From the NCBI GenBank assembly GCA_963762965.1, contig CAVXME010000001.1, positions 2,790,001-2,854,000 on the forward strand: DNA of 64,000 bases, written 5' to 3'. Origin of the DNA: DATBAX01 sp963762965. Its GTDB lineage: Bacteria > Acidobacteriota > Terriglobia > Terriglobales > Acidobacteriaceae. Of this stretch, positions 23,349-31,501 are shown one piece after another (position 1 is the stretch's first letter; every line of letters starts with the position of its first letter). The notes below the pieces were generated by a model. That model was given only the letters and a program-made list of their open reading frames with translations, searched no databases and was not told where the DNA came from. Position numbers and translations under genes: made by a program.

Positions 23349-24020
23349 ATGCTTCTTCTTGCAGTGGACAGCTCGGACAAGAATGGCAGCATCGCTCTGG
23401 CAAAGTGCGGGCCGGGCGAAGCTTGCGACGTGCTGGAAGTGATTCTGCTTGCCGGAGGCACTTTTTCCGCGCAACTGGTTCCGCAGATTGCGGCGCTTCT
23501 CAACAAACATGAATTCAGCAAAGAAGATATTGGAGCGTTCGCTGTAGTCTCGGGTCCGGGATCGTTTACCGGGCTTCGCATCGGGCTCGCGGCCGTCAAG
23601 GCCCTGGGCGAGATTCTGGAGAAGCCGATCGCCGCTGTCTCTTTGCTGGAAGCAGTGGCGATAGCGGGCAAAACACGCGGACGAGTGATGGCTGCACTCG
23701 ATGCGGGACGCAACGAAGTCTATGCCGGAGAATATGAAGTTGAATCGGGAGTGGAGCGGATCGATGAAAGACTAGTGACACAGCCTGAATTGATAAAGAT
23801 TGCAGCCGGTCGAACCGTGGTGACTCCGGACAGGAAATTGGCAGACATCGTGCGCGCGGCGGGTTTGGCCGTGGCAGGGGTCGAGCGGCCAGGGAGCGAT
23901 GCCATTGCACGCATCGGCTGGAGAAAGATTCTTTCCGGCGAAATCGTTTCTCCGGAAATGTTGGATGCCAATTACATCCGCCGCATGGATGGGGAAATCA
24001 TGGCAAAGAATAATTCTTGA
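23349..24020 (+). CDS. tsaB: tRNA threonylcarbamoyladenosine biosynthesis protein TsaB
   Basis: A 223-residue member of the ASKHA-fold TsaB family, needed with TsaD and TsaE for t6A37 modification of ANN-decoding tRNAs. Diagnostic segments are LLLAVDSSDKNGSIAL at the N-terminus and VVSGPGSFTGLRIGLAAVKA, then a conserved VMAALDAGRNEVYAGEY strand. TsaB lacks the metal-binding histidines of TsaD and acts as a partner protein. It is followed 26 bp later by rimI, the usual tsaB-rimI order. Confidence 0.95.
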   Translation: MLLLAVDSSDKNGSIALAKCGPGEACDVLEVILLAGGTFSAQLVPQIAALLNKHEFSKEDIGAFAVVSGPGSFTGLRIGLAAVKALGEILEKPIAAVSLLEAVAIAGKTRGRVMAALDAGRNEVYAGEYEVESGVERIDERLVTQPELIKIAAGRTVVTPDRKLADIVRAAGLAVAGVERPGSDAIARIGWRKILSGEIVSPEMLDANYIRRMDGEIMAKNNS

Positions 24021-24046
24021 ACTAGAAAACTCGACATCCCGAAACC

Positions 24047-24493
24047 TTGCTGATCCGTCCCGCCACTGCCGCTGACGTCCCCGCCATCATGGACCTGGCG
24101 AACTCTGCGCCTTCAGCAGCGCAATGGTCTGCCGAACAATATCACCAGATCTTCACGAATCCACCTCCACGCCGAATGGTGCTGGTGATAGAAGAGCAAT
24201 CTGCTTTACAAGCGTTTCTCGTCGGGCATGTTCTTAACCCAGAATGGGAGGTCGAGAACATCGTCGTTGCCAACTCGTCACGTCGCCAAGGCCTGGGAAA
24301 ACAGCTGCTCGATGAATTTGTTAAGGTGTCTCGGAGAGAGGGCGCGAGAACCATTCTCCTGGAAGTCCGCGAGTCCAATTCGGCGGCCAGAAAACTTTAT
24401 GAGAAATGCGGATTCGTTGAGAGTGGCCGCCGCCAGCGGTATTACAAGCAACCGGAAGAAGACGCAATCCTGTATGAGCTTTTTCCTGGTTGA
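24047..24493 (+). CDS. rimI: GNAT acetyltransferase, ribosomal protein S18 N-acetyltransferase type
   Basis: A 148-residue GNAT-fold protein. It starts LIRPATAADVPAIMDLAN and has the central VENIVVANSSRRQGLGKQLL motif (acetyl-CoA binding Q/RxxGxG/A) and the late LEVRESNSAARKLYEKCGF, RRQRYY segments that identify RimI. It acetylates the N-terminal alanine of S18. The start is a TTG at 24047 with no strong ribosome-binding site; its position behind tsaB supports the call. Confidence 0.9.
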   Translation: MLIRPATAADVPAIMDLANSAPSAAQWSAEQYHQIFTNPPPRRMVLVIEEQSALQAFLVGHVLNPEWEVENIVVANSSRRQGLGKQLLDEFVKVSRREGARTILLEVRESNSAARKLYEKCGFVESGRRQRYYKQPEEDAILYELFPG

Positions 24494-24632
24494 TTGCACC
24501 ATTTTCGTTGCAAAACCACTGTCTCATTCTGCAAAACACTATTTTTTCCATGGGCATTGAAGCCAGATTTTTTGTGTGGTAGGTTAGGGGCTCATACGGC
24601 AGTCGAATCCCGGTTAAGGGGGGTCTGCTTGA

Positions 24633-24866
24633 ATGCAGGATTCTAAAGACCAACTTATGGCGACTCACGAAGAATTCCGCAAATTAGCGCAAGAACACAC
24701 GCAATACGAATTACGTCTCGATTCACTCACCCAAAAACGCTTCCTCACCGACGACGAGAAATTAGAAGAAGTCCGGCTGAAGAAGCTCAAGCTGCGGCTC
24801 AAGGACCAGATGGAAGGCATTGCCCGGCAGTACCGGCAACAACTTCATCACAATCAGGTCGCATAA
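24633..24866 (+). CDS. DUF465 (YdcH-like) small coiled-coil protein
   Basis: A 77-residue highly charged helical protein. It has the family pattern of two helices, EEFRKLAQEHTQYELRLDSL and DDEKLEEVRLKKLKLRLKDQ, joined by TQKRFLTD, and ends with an IARQYRQQ motif. YdcH-like proteins are widespread and their role is not established. It is monocistronic by appearance and is followed by a strong intrinsic terminator (24927-24948). Confidence 0.85.
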   Translation: MQDSKDQLMATHEEFRKLAQEHTQYELRLDSLTQKRFLTDDEKLEEVRLKKLKLRLKDQMEGIARQYRQQLHHNQVA

Positions 24867-24926
24867 GAGTCCACGTCCAATTCAGCGCGGCTTTGGCCGC
24901 TGAAGGCATCACCTACTCTTCACCAC

Positions 24927-24948
24927 GGCGCGCGTAAGCGCCTTTTTT
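24927..24948 (+). terminator. Rho-independent terminator after the DUF465 gene
   Basis: Stem GGCGC / GCGCC with loop GCGTAA, followed by six T residues (24943-24948). It separates the DUF465 transcript from the psd operon. Confidence 0.85.
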
Positions 24949-25013
24949 ATTTGGGTTTAACAGGAAGGGCTGTCTGTTCCCGAAGCCTGCACTATAATCT
25001 TACGTATCTCCTC

Positions 25014-25682
25014 ATGGTTCCCGACGGCTACTATTACGCGCTGCCTTTGCTGGGTGCCGGTGCGTTGGTGGGATGGCTCACCAACCCGCTTTGGGCCTTG
25101 CCTGCGATTCTGCTCGCCGGTTTTTTTCTCTGGTTCTTTCGCGACCCGCAGCGGGTAATTTCCGATGGAACGGGAGCTGTGGTTTCTCCGGCCGACGGTA
25201 AAGTCACCGACCTATCGCCGGTGACCATCGACGGAGTCCGGCGAACCCGAATCAGCATTTTCCTGAATGTTTTCAATGTGCACGTGAATCGCTCTCCCAT
25301 CGCTGGAGTGATTCGCGACGTCCGCTATCAAAAAGGTAAATATCTCAATGCCATGAACCCGGCCTCTGCGGAGCAGAATGAACAGAACGTTGTGACCGTG
25401 GAAGGCGAAGGGCAGATTGTCGTGTTTAAGCAGATTGCGGGCTTGCTGGCGCGGCGAATTGTGTTTAACAAGAAAATCGGCGAGCGCGTGGCGCGTGGCG
25501 AACGAGTGGGTCTGATCAAATTCGGATCGCGAGTGGATGTTTTGCTCGACGATTCCGTTAGCCTGCATGTAAAAATTGGCGATCACGTCAAGGGCGGATC
25601 GAGCGTGCTGGCGTATGCCCACAGCACCGCAGGTCCGCTAGCAGAGGTTGGTGCTGCGCAAGGCAGGCAAGGAGCACAGTGA
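25014..25682 (+). CDS. psd: Phosphatidylserine decarboxylase (short, Psd-A type)
   Basis: A 222-residue proenzyme that converts phosphatidylserine to phosphatidylethanolamine at the membrane. Two hydrophobic helices lie at the N-terminus (ALPLLGAGALVGWLTNPL region and ALPAILLAGFFLWFF). Motifs are FRDPQRVI, VVSPADGKV, SIFLNVFNVHVNRSPI and the self-cleavage site KFGSRVDV, where the Gly-Ser bond is cut to form the pyruvoyl group. I chose ATG 25014; upstream in-frame residues are not conserved. Its TGA overlaps the pssA ATG by one base, so translation is coupled. Confidence 0.94.
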   Translation: MVPDGYYYALPLLGAGALVGWLTNPLWALPAILLAGFFLWFFRDPQRVISDGTGAVVSPADGKVTDLSPVTIDGVRRTRISIFLNVFNVHVNRSPIAGVIRDVRYQKGKYLNAMNPASAEQNEQNVVTVEGEGQIVVFKQIAGLLARRIVFNKKIGERVARGERVGLIKFGSRVDVLLDDSVSLHVKIGDHVKGGSSVLAYAHSTAGPLAEVGAAQGRQGAQ

Positions 25683-26569
25683 TGGATCCTGAAGCTGCGG
25701 AAATCCCAAAGCGCCGCCAGCAAGACAGGCCTCCGAGAAGGCTACGCAAAGGCATGTATATTCTGCCGTCGTTGTTCACCACGGCGAACATCGCGCTGGG
25801 ATATTACGCCATCCTGCAAGTGACTCACGGGACGATTGCCGACAGCGCTCACTTTAACAATGCCGCCAAAGCCATTGGATTCGCGGTGCTGTTTGATGGA
25901 CTCGATGGCCGCATCGCCCGCATGACCGGAACCAGTAGTGAATTTGGGCGGGAACTCGATTCTCTGGCGGATGTGATCACTTTTGGGGTGGCTCCGGCTT
26001 TACTCGCTTGGATGTGGGGATTCCGCCAGTTGCCACCGAATATGCTGTCTTCCCAGGAAATGGTCGGCAAAATCGCCCAGTTCGGCGCCATTGCCAGCTT
26101 CTTGTTTCTTGTGGCCGGAGCGAGCCGGTTGGCGCGCTTCAATATTGTCGCCAATCCGCAGCCTTCGAATCCCGGGCGCCCCGGCAAGAAATATTTTGTA
26201 GGCATGCCCATTCCCGCCGGGGCCGGAGTCATCGCAGCCGTGGTGCACTTTTCCGACGGCGATCCGCTGGTTTGGTGGGGGAGCGCCATCACCTGGATGC
26301 TGATCGTGGTGACGGCTGCCTATCTCATGGTTAGCACGTGGCGCTTTTACAGTTTCAAAGACATTGATTTCAACCGAAGGCAACCTTTTCGAGTGATTGT
26401 CCTGTTCGCCCTGTTGATCGGCGGAATCTGGTTCTTCTCGCAGTGGGTACTGTTTGTTGTCGCCTTGACTTACATGTTTTCCGGCATCTTCTGGCGTTTG
26501 CAGTGGATGTTTCGCCGCAAGCGCAATCCTCCGCCTCCGGCCTACAAGGAGGCTTCGCAAATTTCATGA
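25682..26569 (+). CDS. pssA: CDP-diacylglycerol--serine O-phosphatidyltransferase
   Basis: A 295-residue integral membrane enzyme making phosphatidylserine, the substrate of Psd encoded just upstream. The CDP-alcohol phosphatidyltransferase signature is present as DGLDGRIARMTGTSSEFGRE followed by LDSLADVITFGVAPA. There are about eight hydrophobic helices. ATG 25682 overlaps the psd stop and is preceded by AAGGAG at 25669-25674; a GTG at 25679 is possible. The tail is basic (FRRKRNPPPP). Its stop overlaps the next gene by 4 bp (ATGA). Confidence 0.94.
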   Translation: MDPEAAEIPKRRQQDRPPRRLRKGMYILPSLFTTANIALGYYAILQVTHGTIADSAHFNNAAKAIGFAVLFDGLDGRIARMTGTSSEFGRELDSLADVITFGVAPALLAWMWGFRQLPPNMLSSQEMVGKIAQFGAIASFLFLVAGASRLARFNIVANPQPSNPGRPGKKYFVGMPIPAGAGVIAAVVHFSDGDPLVWWGSAITWMLIVVTAAYLMVSTWRFYSFKDIDFNRRQPFRVIVLFALLIGGIWFFSQWVLFVVALTYMFSGIFWRLQWMFRRKRNPPPPAYKEASQIS

Positions 26570-27645
26570 GTTCGACTTTTAAACCCGTAGCCGTCTCCCA
26601 TGCGGAGCCGGTGCGTGGAGGCAATTTCTACCGCGTCGCGATCGTCGGGGCGGGATCGCTGAAGGGAAAAGAGGTTGCGGAAGTTCTTAACGACCGCAAT
26701 TTCCCGTCTCTAGACGTCAAGCTGCTCGACGATGACGAGTCGCTGGGTAAACTTGAAGCCGTGAAGGACGAAGTCACCTTCATTCAGAGCGTCCGCACCG
26801 AGCAGTTCAAGAACACTGATTTCACTTTTTTTGCGTCCGATCCCGATTCCACGCGGAAGTACTGGAAGGTTGCGCGCGATGCGGGAAGCGCGATTGTGGA
26901 TCTTTCTTACGCGCTGGAAGATGAACTCAATGCAGCGGTGCGTTCGCCCTGGGTGGAACGTCAATTGGGGCAACCGAGGCTGCCGGATTTGCAGCCTGGG
27001 CCCGCGGTCGCAGCCCATCCCGCGGCTGTCGTACTGGCGCTGCTGCTGCTCCGGGCGCAGAAGATGGGGCCGGTGGAGCGGGCCGTGGCCACCGTGTACG
27101 AACCTGCGTCTGAACATGCACAGAAAGGCATGGACGAACTGCACGAGCAGACCGTCAACCTGCTCTCCTTCCAGCCCTTGCCTAAAACTATTTTCGATAC
27201 TCAGGTGGCCTTCAACATGGTCGCACGCTATGGTGAGCAGTCGGTGCCCGCGCTGGCAACTATAGAACGCCGGGTGTTAAAGCATTACCAGCGAATTGCG
27301 GGCAAAGATGCACCGATACCATCGCTGCTGGTGGTACAGGCCCCCATCTTCCACGGACATGCTTTCTCGGTGCACGTGGAGATGCAGCAAGCAGTGGACA
27401 TTTCCAAAGTATCGCAGGCATTGGTGGGCGAGCATGTGATCATTGCGCTCGCCGCCGAGGACGCTCCCAACAATGTAAACGCCGCTGGACAGGGCAATAT
27501 TCTGGTTTCGATTGTGCCCGACGCGAATAACGGAAGCAGTTTCTGGTTGTGGGCAGCGTCGGACAATTTGCGAATTGCGGCATCTGGTGCGGTGGAATGC
27601 GCGGAATCGATGGCTGCAACCCGGCCTAAGGGAAAAATACAGTGA
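26566..27645 (+). CDS. Aspartate-semialdehyde dehydrogenase-like protein lacking the catalytic cysteine
   Basis: A 359-residue protein with the fold and length of Asd/Usg-1 proteins. It has a Rossmann start (YRVAIVGAGSLKGKEVAEVL), a DDDESLGKLEAVKDE loop, FFASDPDSTRKYWKVARDAG, and a C-terminal dimerisation domain including APIFHGHAFSVHVE. The active-site NPNC-T motif of true Asd reads AAHPAAVV here, with Ala154 in the Cys position, so dehydrogenase activity is unlikely. E. coli Usg-1 is a comparable Cys-less relative. It sits by 4-bp overlaps between pssA and lptE in an envelope operon, which hints at a non-catalytic role there (inference). Confidence 0.8.
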   Translation: MSSTFKPVAVSHAEPVRGGNFYRVAIVGAGSLKGKEVAEVLNDRNFPSLDVKLLDDDESLGKLEAVKDEVTFIQSVRTEQFKNTDFTFFASDPDSTRKYWKVARDAGSAIVDLSYALEDELNAAVRSPWVERQLGQPRLPDLQPGPAVAAHPAAVVLALLLLRAQKMGPVERAVATVYEPASEHAQKGMDELHEQTVNLLSFQPLPKTIFDTQVAFNMVARYGEQSVPALATIERRVLKHYQRIAGKDAPIPSLLVVQAPIFHGHAFSVHVEMQQAVDISKVSQALVGEHVIIALAAEDAPNNVNAAGQGNILVSIVPDANNGSSFWLWAASDNLRIAASGAVECAESMAATRPKGKIQ

Positions 27646-28154
27646 GGCTCGCGCTGGTTGTGGTCCTCTGCCTGCTTGGCGCAGGATGCGGTTATCACAC
27701 TGCCGGCCACACGGTTACCATTCCAGACAGTGTCCGCACCATTGCCGTGCCGGCTTTCTCCAGCCAAACTCAGACTTTTAAGATTGAGCAGATCCTGACC
27801 AAAGCCGTGGTTCGCGAATTGGTGACCCGCACCCGGTACCACATCATCAACCAGGAAAATGATGACGCGGATGCTACTCTTCATGGGACCGTGCTTTCCA
27901 CCTACGCCTCGCCGCTCACTTACGATTCAAAGACCGGGCGCGCTGCCAGTGCTTTGGTGGTCGTCACCATGAAGGTCTCGCTGACCGACAAGCACGGCAA
28001 CGTCCTCTACCAGAATCCCTCGTATTTGTTCCGCGAGCAATACGAAGTTTCGAGCGATCTGGCAACATTCTTTGAGGAAGATTCTCCGGCCTATCAGCGC
28101 CTGTCACGTGATTTCGCGCAGACTCTGGTATCGAACATTCTGGAGGGTTTCTAA
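27642..28154 (+). CDS. lptE: LPS-assembly lipoprotein LptE-like
   Basis: A 170-residue lipoprotein. GTG 27642 overlaps the previous stop. A signal peptide (ALVVVLCLLGAGC) ends in a lipobox with Cys16, followed by GYHTAGHTVTIPDSVRTIAV, the typical LptE start (CGYxxxG...lp...ktiavp.F). The rest has a two-strand, two-helix pattern with VVRELVTRTRYHIINQ and ATLHGTVLSTYASPLTYD. LptE plugs LptD at the outer membrane. The LptE call rests on these patterns and on the common lptE-holA neighbourhood; lptD is not in the window. Confidence 0.75.
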   Translation: MRLALVVVLCLLGAGCGYHTAGHTVTIPDSVRTIAVPAFSSQTQTFKIEQILTKAVVRELVTRTRYHIINQENDDADATLHGTVLSTYASPLTYDSKTGRAASALVVVTMKVSLTDKHGNVLYQNPSYLFREQYEVSSDLATFFEEDSPAYQRLSRDFAQTLVSNILEGF

Positions 28155-29275
28155 TGCGGGCGTTTGCGCAGGCTGATCGCTTCGTTTCTGAAGTCGAAGC
28201 CCGCAAGCTGCGTCCCGCGTATCTTTTTGTTGGCGATGAGGTCTTCTTCCGCAAGCGGTGCCGCGAAGCCATTCTCGAACATTTGGTGCCCGCCGATCTT
28301 CGGGATTTCAGCATGTTCGACTTCGATCTCGCTGAGACAGATTTGGCGGAAGTTCTCGATCGTGCCCGCACGCCTTCGCTGATGGCCCCGTTTCAAGTTT
28401 TCTTCGTGCGCGGCGTGAAAAGTCTTTTCGGCCGTGGATCGAACGACGAGAAACTTTCAGCCATCGAGCAATATTGTAAGGACCCCAATCCTGACGCGGT
28501 GCTGATTTTCGTTGCCGATCACATCAGCATTCCCGCCGACGCGCGCCGCATGGACATGACCGACAAGGAGCGCTACGAGCGCATCCGCGAAACCATGGGC
28601 CAGTACTGCGCCATCGTGGAACTGGCGCGAGTCGAAGAAAGTGAAGCGGTGCGCTGGATCGGGGAATACGGAGCGACCCGGGAAGTGAAGATTGACACCG
28701 ACGCAGCCCGCGAGCTAGTAGACGCACTCGGCGGCGACATGATGATGATCTCCAACGAACTTGAAAAGTTGATGCTCTATGTGGGAGAGAAAAAACGCAT
28801 CACTCTTGGCGATGTCGAAACCATGGTGCTGGCCGCCAAGCAGCGGTCTTTGTATGAGCTGACCGATGCGATCTCATCCAAAGACCGGGTACGCGCCCTC
28901 GAAATGCTCGATTCCATGCTGAACACTGGCGACGGCGATGAGGCTGCCATTGGACATCTCTACATGCTGGCCAAAACGTTCCGGCAAATGCTGGTAATCC
29001 TCGAACGCAATGTCCGCGACCAGCGCATGTTGTGGGCCGCGCTATGGCAGGGCTTCCGTGTGCCTCCGTTCGCCGCCGATGACATCATCAAGCAGGCGCG
29101 CCGCTACAAATCCAAACGCGAACTGACGCGAGCCATCCGCCTGGTGGCAAAAACCGATCTCGCCCTGCGCTCGAATCCCCCCAGCAAGCGGATGATGCTG
29201 GAAAAACTGGTGCTGGATCTGACCGCCGAACCAAGACCCGAAACCGAATGGATGCAGGAAGAATTGCCGGTGTGA
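28154..29275 (+). CDS. holA: DNA polymerase III subunit delta
   Basis: A 373-residue clamp-loader subunit that opens the beta sliding clamp. It has the family layout: an N-terminal AAA+-like domain without a working P-loop (AYLFVGDEVFFRKRCREAIL), VFFVRGVKSLF, a middle region with VKIDTDAARELVDALGGDMM and SNELEKLMLYVGEKK, and a C-terminal collar (SLYELTDAISSKDRVRALEM). ATG 28154 overlaps the lptE stop. It is the last gene of the psd operon, followed by a hairpin terminator and the convergent rpsT. Confidence 0.92.
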   Translation: MRAFAQADRFVSEVEARKLRPAYLFVGDEVFFRKRCREAILEHLVPADLRDFSMFDFDLAETDLAEVLDRARTPSLMAPFQVFFVRGVKSLFGRGSNDEKLSAIEQYCKDPNPDAVLIFVADHISIPADARRMDMTDKERYERIRETMGQYCAIVELARVEESEAVRWIGEYGATREVKIDTDAARELVDALGGDMMMISNELEKLMLYVGEKKRITLGDVETMVLAAKQRSLYELTDAISSKDRVRALEMLDSMLNTGDGDEAAIGHLYMLAKTFRQMLVILERNVRDQRMLWAALWQGFRVPPFAADDIIKQARRYKSKRELTRAIRLVAKTDLALRSNPPSKRMMLEKLVLDLTAEPRPETEWMQEELPV

Positions 29276-29286
29276 GACCTTTCGCT

Positions 29287-29328
29287 ACAAAACAAAAGCG
29301 GCAAGCCAATGGCTTGCCGTTGTCTTCA
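29287..29328. terminator. Bidirectional terminator between holA and rpsT
   Basis: Perfect 9-bp stem CGGCAAGCC / GGCTTGCCG (29299-29319) with loop AAT. On the minus strand it is followed by CTTTTGTTTTG, a good U-rich end for rpsT. On the plus strand TTGTCTT follows holA. Confidence 0.85.
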
Positions 29329-29337
29329 TTGGGCTCA

Positions 29338-29364
29338 AGGGCTAGAAGCTAAGAGCTAGAAGCT
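29338..29364. repeat. Short direct repeat GCTAGAAGCTA
   Basis: Two near-identical GCTAGAAGCTA units separated by AGA just beyond the rpsT stop codon. It belongs to the group of intergenic word repeats. Confidence 0.5.
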
Positions 29365-29365
29365 A

Positions 29366-29629
29366 CTATTTCAACGCCTTCAGTCGCGCACTCAGCCGGG
29401 ACTTATAACGCGAGGCGGTGTTCTTGTGGATCACGCCCTTCTGAATCGCTTTATCGAGGGCCGACACGGTCTGCCTAAACACCTGCTCGGCGGTCTTCTT
29501 GTCGCCTTTCGCCAGGCCTTCGCGCAGTTCGCGCAATGCACCTCGCAGTTGGGAGGTATTGCTGCGGTTGCGGGCGGTGCGCTTCTCCGTCTGACGGGCG
29601 CGTTTGATCGCCGAAAAATGATTTGCCAT
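29366..29629 (-). CDS. rpsT: 30S ribosomal protein S20
   Basis: An 87-residue basic protein with the S20 pattern: MANHFSAIKRARQTEKRTAR at the start, SNTSQLRGALRELREGLAKG, then a KGVIHKNTASRYKSRLSARL end. It binds 16S rRNA early in 30S assembly. It is monocistronic, divergent from the Ycf46-like gene and closed by the hairpin at 29299-29319. Confidence 0.97.
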   Translation of the reverse strand: MANHFSAIKRARQTEKRTARNRSNTSQLRGALRELREGLAKGDKKTAEQVFRQTVSALDKAIQKGVIHKNTASRYKSRLSARLKALK

Positions 29630-29733
29630 GTAGGACAGTTACCTTCGTTTCTAAGGGTTTCTCTATTAGAGATATTCCGGTGGGTACCGAATAGGTTATT
29701 TTACGGGAGCAGCTTGCCACAGGTCAAACCCAT

Positions 29734-31320
29734 ATGCTGGATGCCCTTTCGCGTCTGAAAATCCTGATCGATTCCTCGACGCCCATCGTGGTGGTCGAAA
29801 CCGTCGAGGAGATGCACGCAGTGCGCCTGGTGCGGGCAGCCTGTAGCTCCCTCAATCTGGCGGCGTTCGAGTGGAGTATCGCTTCCGGCCTGGCCCGCTG
29901 TGGAAGTGATGGCCCGGCTCAAGTGCTTACGGATACTTTTAGTGGCTCCACCGGGCACGATTCGACCGATATTGCCGCCAAAGCGATTTACAACAGCCGC
30001 GAACCGGTGCAAGTGCTAGGTAATCTGGAAGGAATTTCGGTTGATGCTGCTTTCATCCTGAAGGATTTTCACCGCCACATGGACGATCCCGTGGTGGTGC
30101 GGCGTCTCCGCGATGTGGGGCAGAAATTCTCACAGAACCGGCGAACGGTTGTGATCACAGCTCCTTCCATCGTGATCCCGCCCGAGTTGGGCAGCCTGGT
30201 GGAATATCTGGAACTGCCACTTCCTGACAAGCAACGCCTGCGCCAGATCATCGACGAAATGATTGTGCGAGTCGGAAGGTCCCGGACGCTCAAGCGCGAT
30301 CTGGATTCGGCAGGACTGGATGCCATGGCCAACAATCTCCGTGGGCTGAGTGAAGAAGAAGCAGAACGTGCGGTTTCGCAGGCGCTGGTGACCCGGTATG
30401 GACTAACTCCAGAGATCGTGACCGATGTCCTGCAAGCCAAGAAAGAATTGTTGCGGCGTTCGGAGATGCTCGACTTCGTGGAAGTCTCTGACACCCTGTG
30501 CAACGTGGGCGGCCTTGAGAACCTGAAGACATGGCTTGCCGAGCGGCAGGGCACATGGGAAGACGCTGCGCGGGCTTTTGGCTTGGAGCCTCCCAAGGGC
30601 GTGATCATTCTAGGTGTCCAAGGATGCGGCAAGAGCATGTGCGCTCAGGCCATCGCCGGGGAATGGAAGATACCCCTGGTCAAGTTCGATACCGCGGCCA
30701 TCTTCGACAAATACATCGGTGAAACCGAAAAACGAATTCAGAAAGTCTTCCAAGTGGCGGAAGGACTCGCGCCTTGCGTGCTGTGGATTGATGAACTCGA
30801 GAAAGTCTTTGCCGGCAGTGGGGCGGATTCGGCGTCGTCCGATGCGGGCGTTTCGTCGCGGCTCTTGGCGTCGTTTCTTTCCTGGATGCAAGAGCGTAAA
30901 ACACCCGTATTCGTAGCGGCCACGTGTAACAACGTGAGTGCGTTGCCGCCAGAGTTGATCCGCAAGGGACGGTTCGATGAGCTGTTTTTCGTCGATTTGC
31001 CGAACCAGACGGAGCGCAAACAGATATTTGCCATCCAGTTGACGAAACGGAAACGAAATCCAGCGGAGTTCGATCTGGATCAAGTGGCCTTAGTCGCACG
31101 AGGGTATTCCGGCGCGGAAATTGAAGCGGCATTACAAACCGCGCTGTACGCGGCGTTCTCCAGCAAGCAGCCCCTGACCACGCAGACTCTGATCCAAGCC
31201 TTGAAGGCCACCGTGCCGCTTTCGACGACCCGCGCCGAAGAGATCGATGCACTTAGGGATTGGGCAGGGAAGCGGGCGGTGCCAGCATCGGCGGCGGATG
31301 CAACTGGCAGAGGGGCATAG
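29734..31320 (+). CDS. AAA+ ATPase, Ycf46-like
   Basis: A 528-residue cytoplasmic ATPase. The N-terminal 240 residues are the Ycf46-type domain (LKILIDSSTPIVVVETVEE at the start, LKDFHRHMDDPVVVRRLRDV, IVIPPELGSLVEYLELPLPD). The AAA+ core has Walker A GVQGCGKSMCAQA, Walker B CVLWIDELEKVFAG, sensor 1 VFVAATCNNVSALP and an arginine-finger segment IRKGRFDELFFVDLPN. Ycf46 homologues in cyanobacteria have been linked to inorganic-carbon use or photosynthesis control; the role in a heterotroph is unknown. It looks monocistronic: 181 bp without recognisable features separate it from phoH. Confidence 0.82.
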   Translation: MLDALSRLKILIDSSTPIVVVETVEEMHAVRLVRAACSSLNLAAFEWSIASGLARCGSDGPAQVLTDTFSGSTGHDSTDIAAKAIYNSREPVQVLGNLEGISVDAAFILKDFHRHMDDPVVVRRLRDVGQKFSQNRRTVVITAPSIVIPPELGSLVEYLELPLPDKQRLRQIIDEMIVRVGRSRTLKRDLDSAGLDAMANNLRGLSEEEAERAVSQALVTRYGLTPEIVTDVLQAKKELLRRSEMLDFVEVSDTLCNVGGLENLKTWLAERQGTWEDAARAFGLEPPKGVIILGVQGCGKSMCAQAIAGEWKIPLVKFDTAAIFDKYIGETEKRIQKVFQVAEGLAPCVLWIDELEKVFAGSGADSASSDAGVSSRLLASFLSWMQERKTPVFVAATCNNVSALPPELIRKGRFDELFFVDLPNQTERKQIFAIQLTKRKRNPAEFDLDQVALVARGYSGAEIEAALQTALYAAFSSKQPLTTQTLIQALKATVPLSTTRAEEIDALRDWAGKRAVPASAADATGRGA

Positions 31321-31501
31321 AGTTCTGCCCTTGGCATTGACTCGCTTCATAAGACGGGTTTAACCTTTAGGTAATGGTAGTTGCTTCCTCGGGAGCGCAT
31401 CTCGGCTGGTTCCATCTCCAGAACAAAGAAAACTTTGTGCGTAAAGCTGGCGGGAGTGTCGCTGCGTGGAGTGGTTGCTTCTTTGAAGCACACATTACTG
31501 C

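Noticed and set aside
24580..24640. Possible tRNA-like segment before the DUF465 gene
   Set aside because: It has GTCGAATCCCGGTT-like bases but no acceptor or anticodon stem that pairs.
27001..27030. Frameshift as the cause of the missing Cys in the Asd-like protein
   Set aside because: The flanking residues align on both sides in one frame, so a true substitution is more likely.
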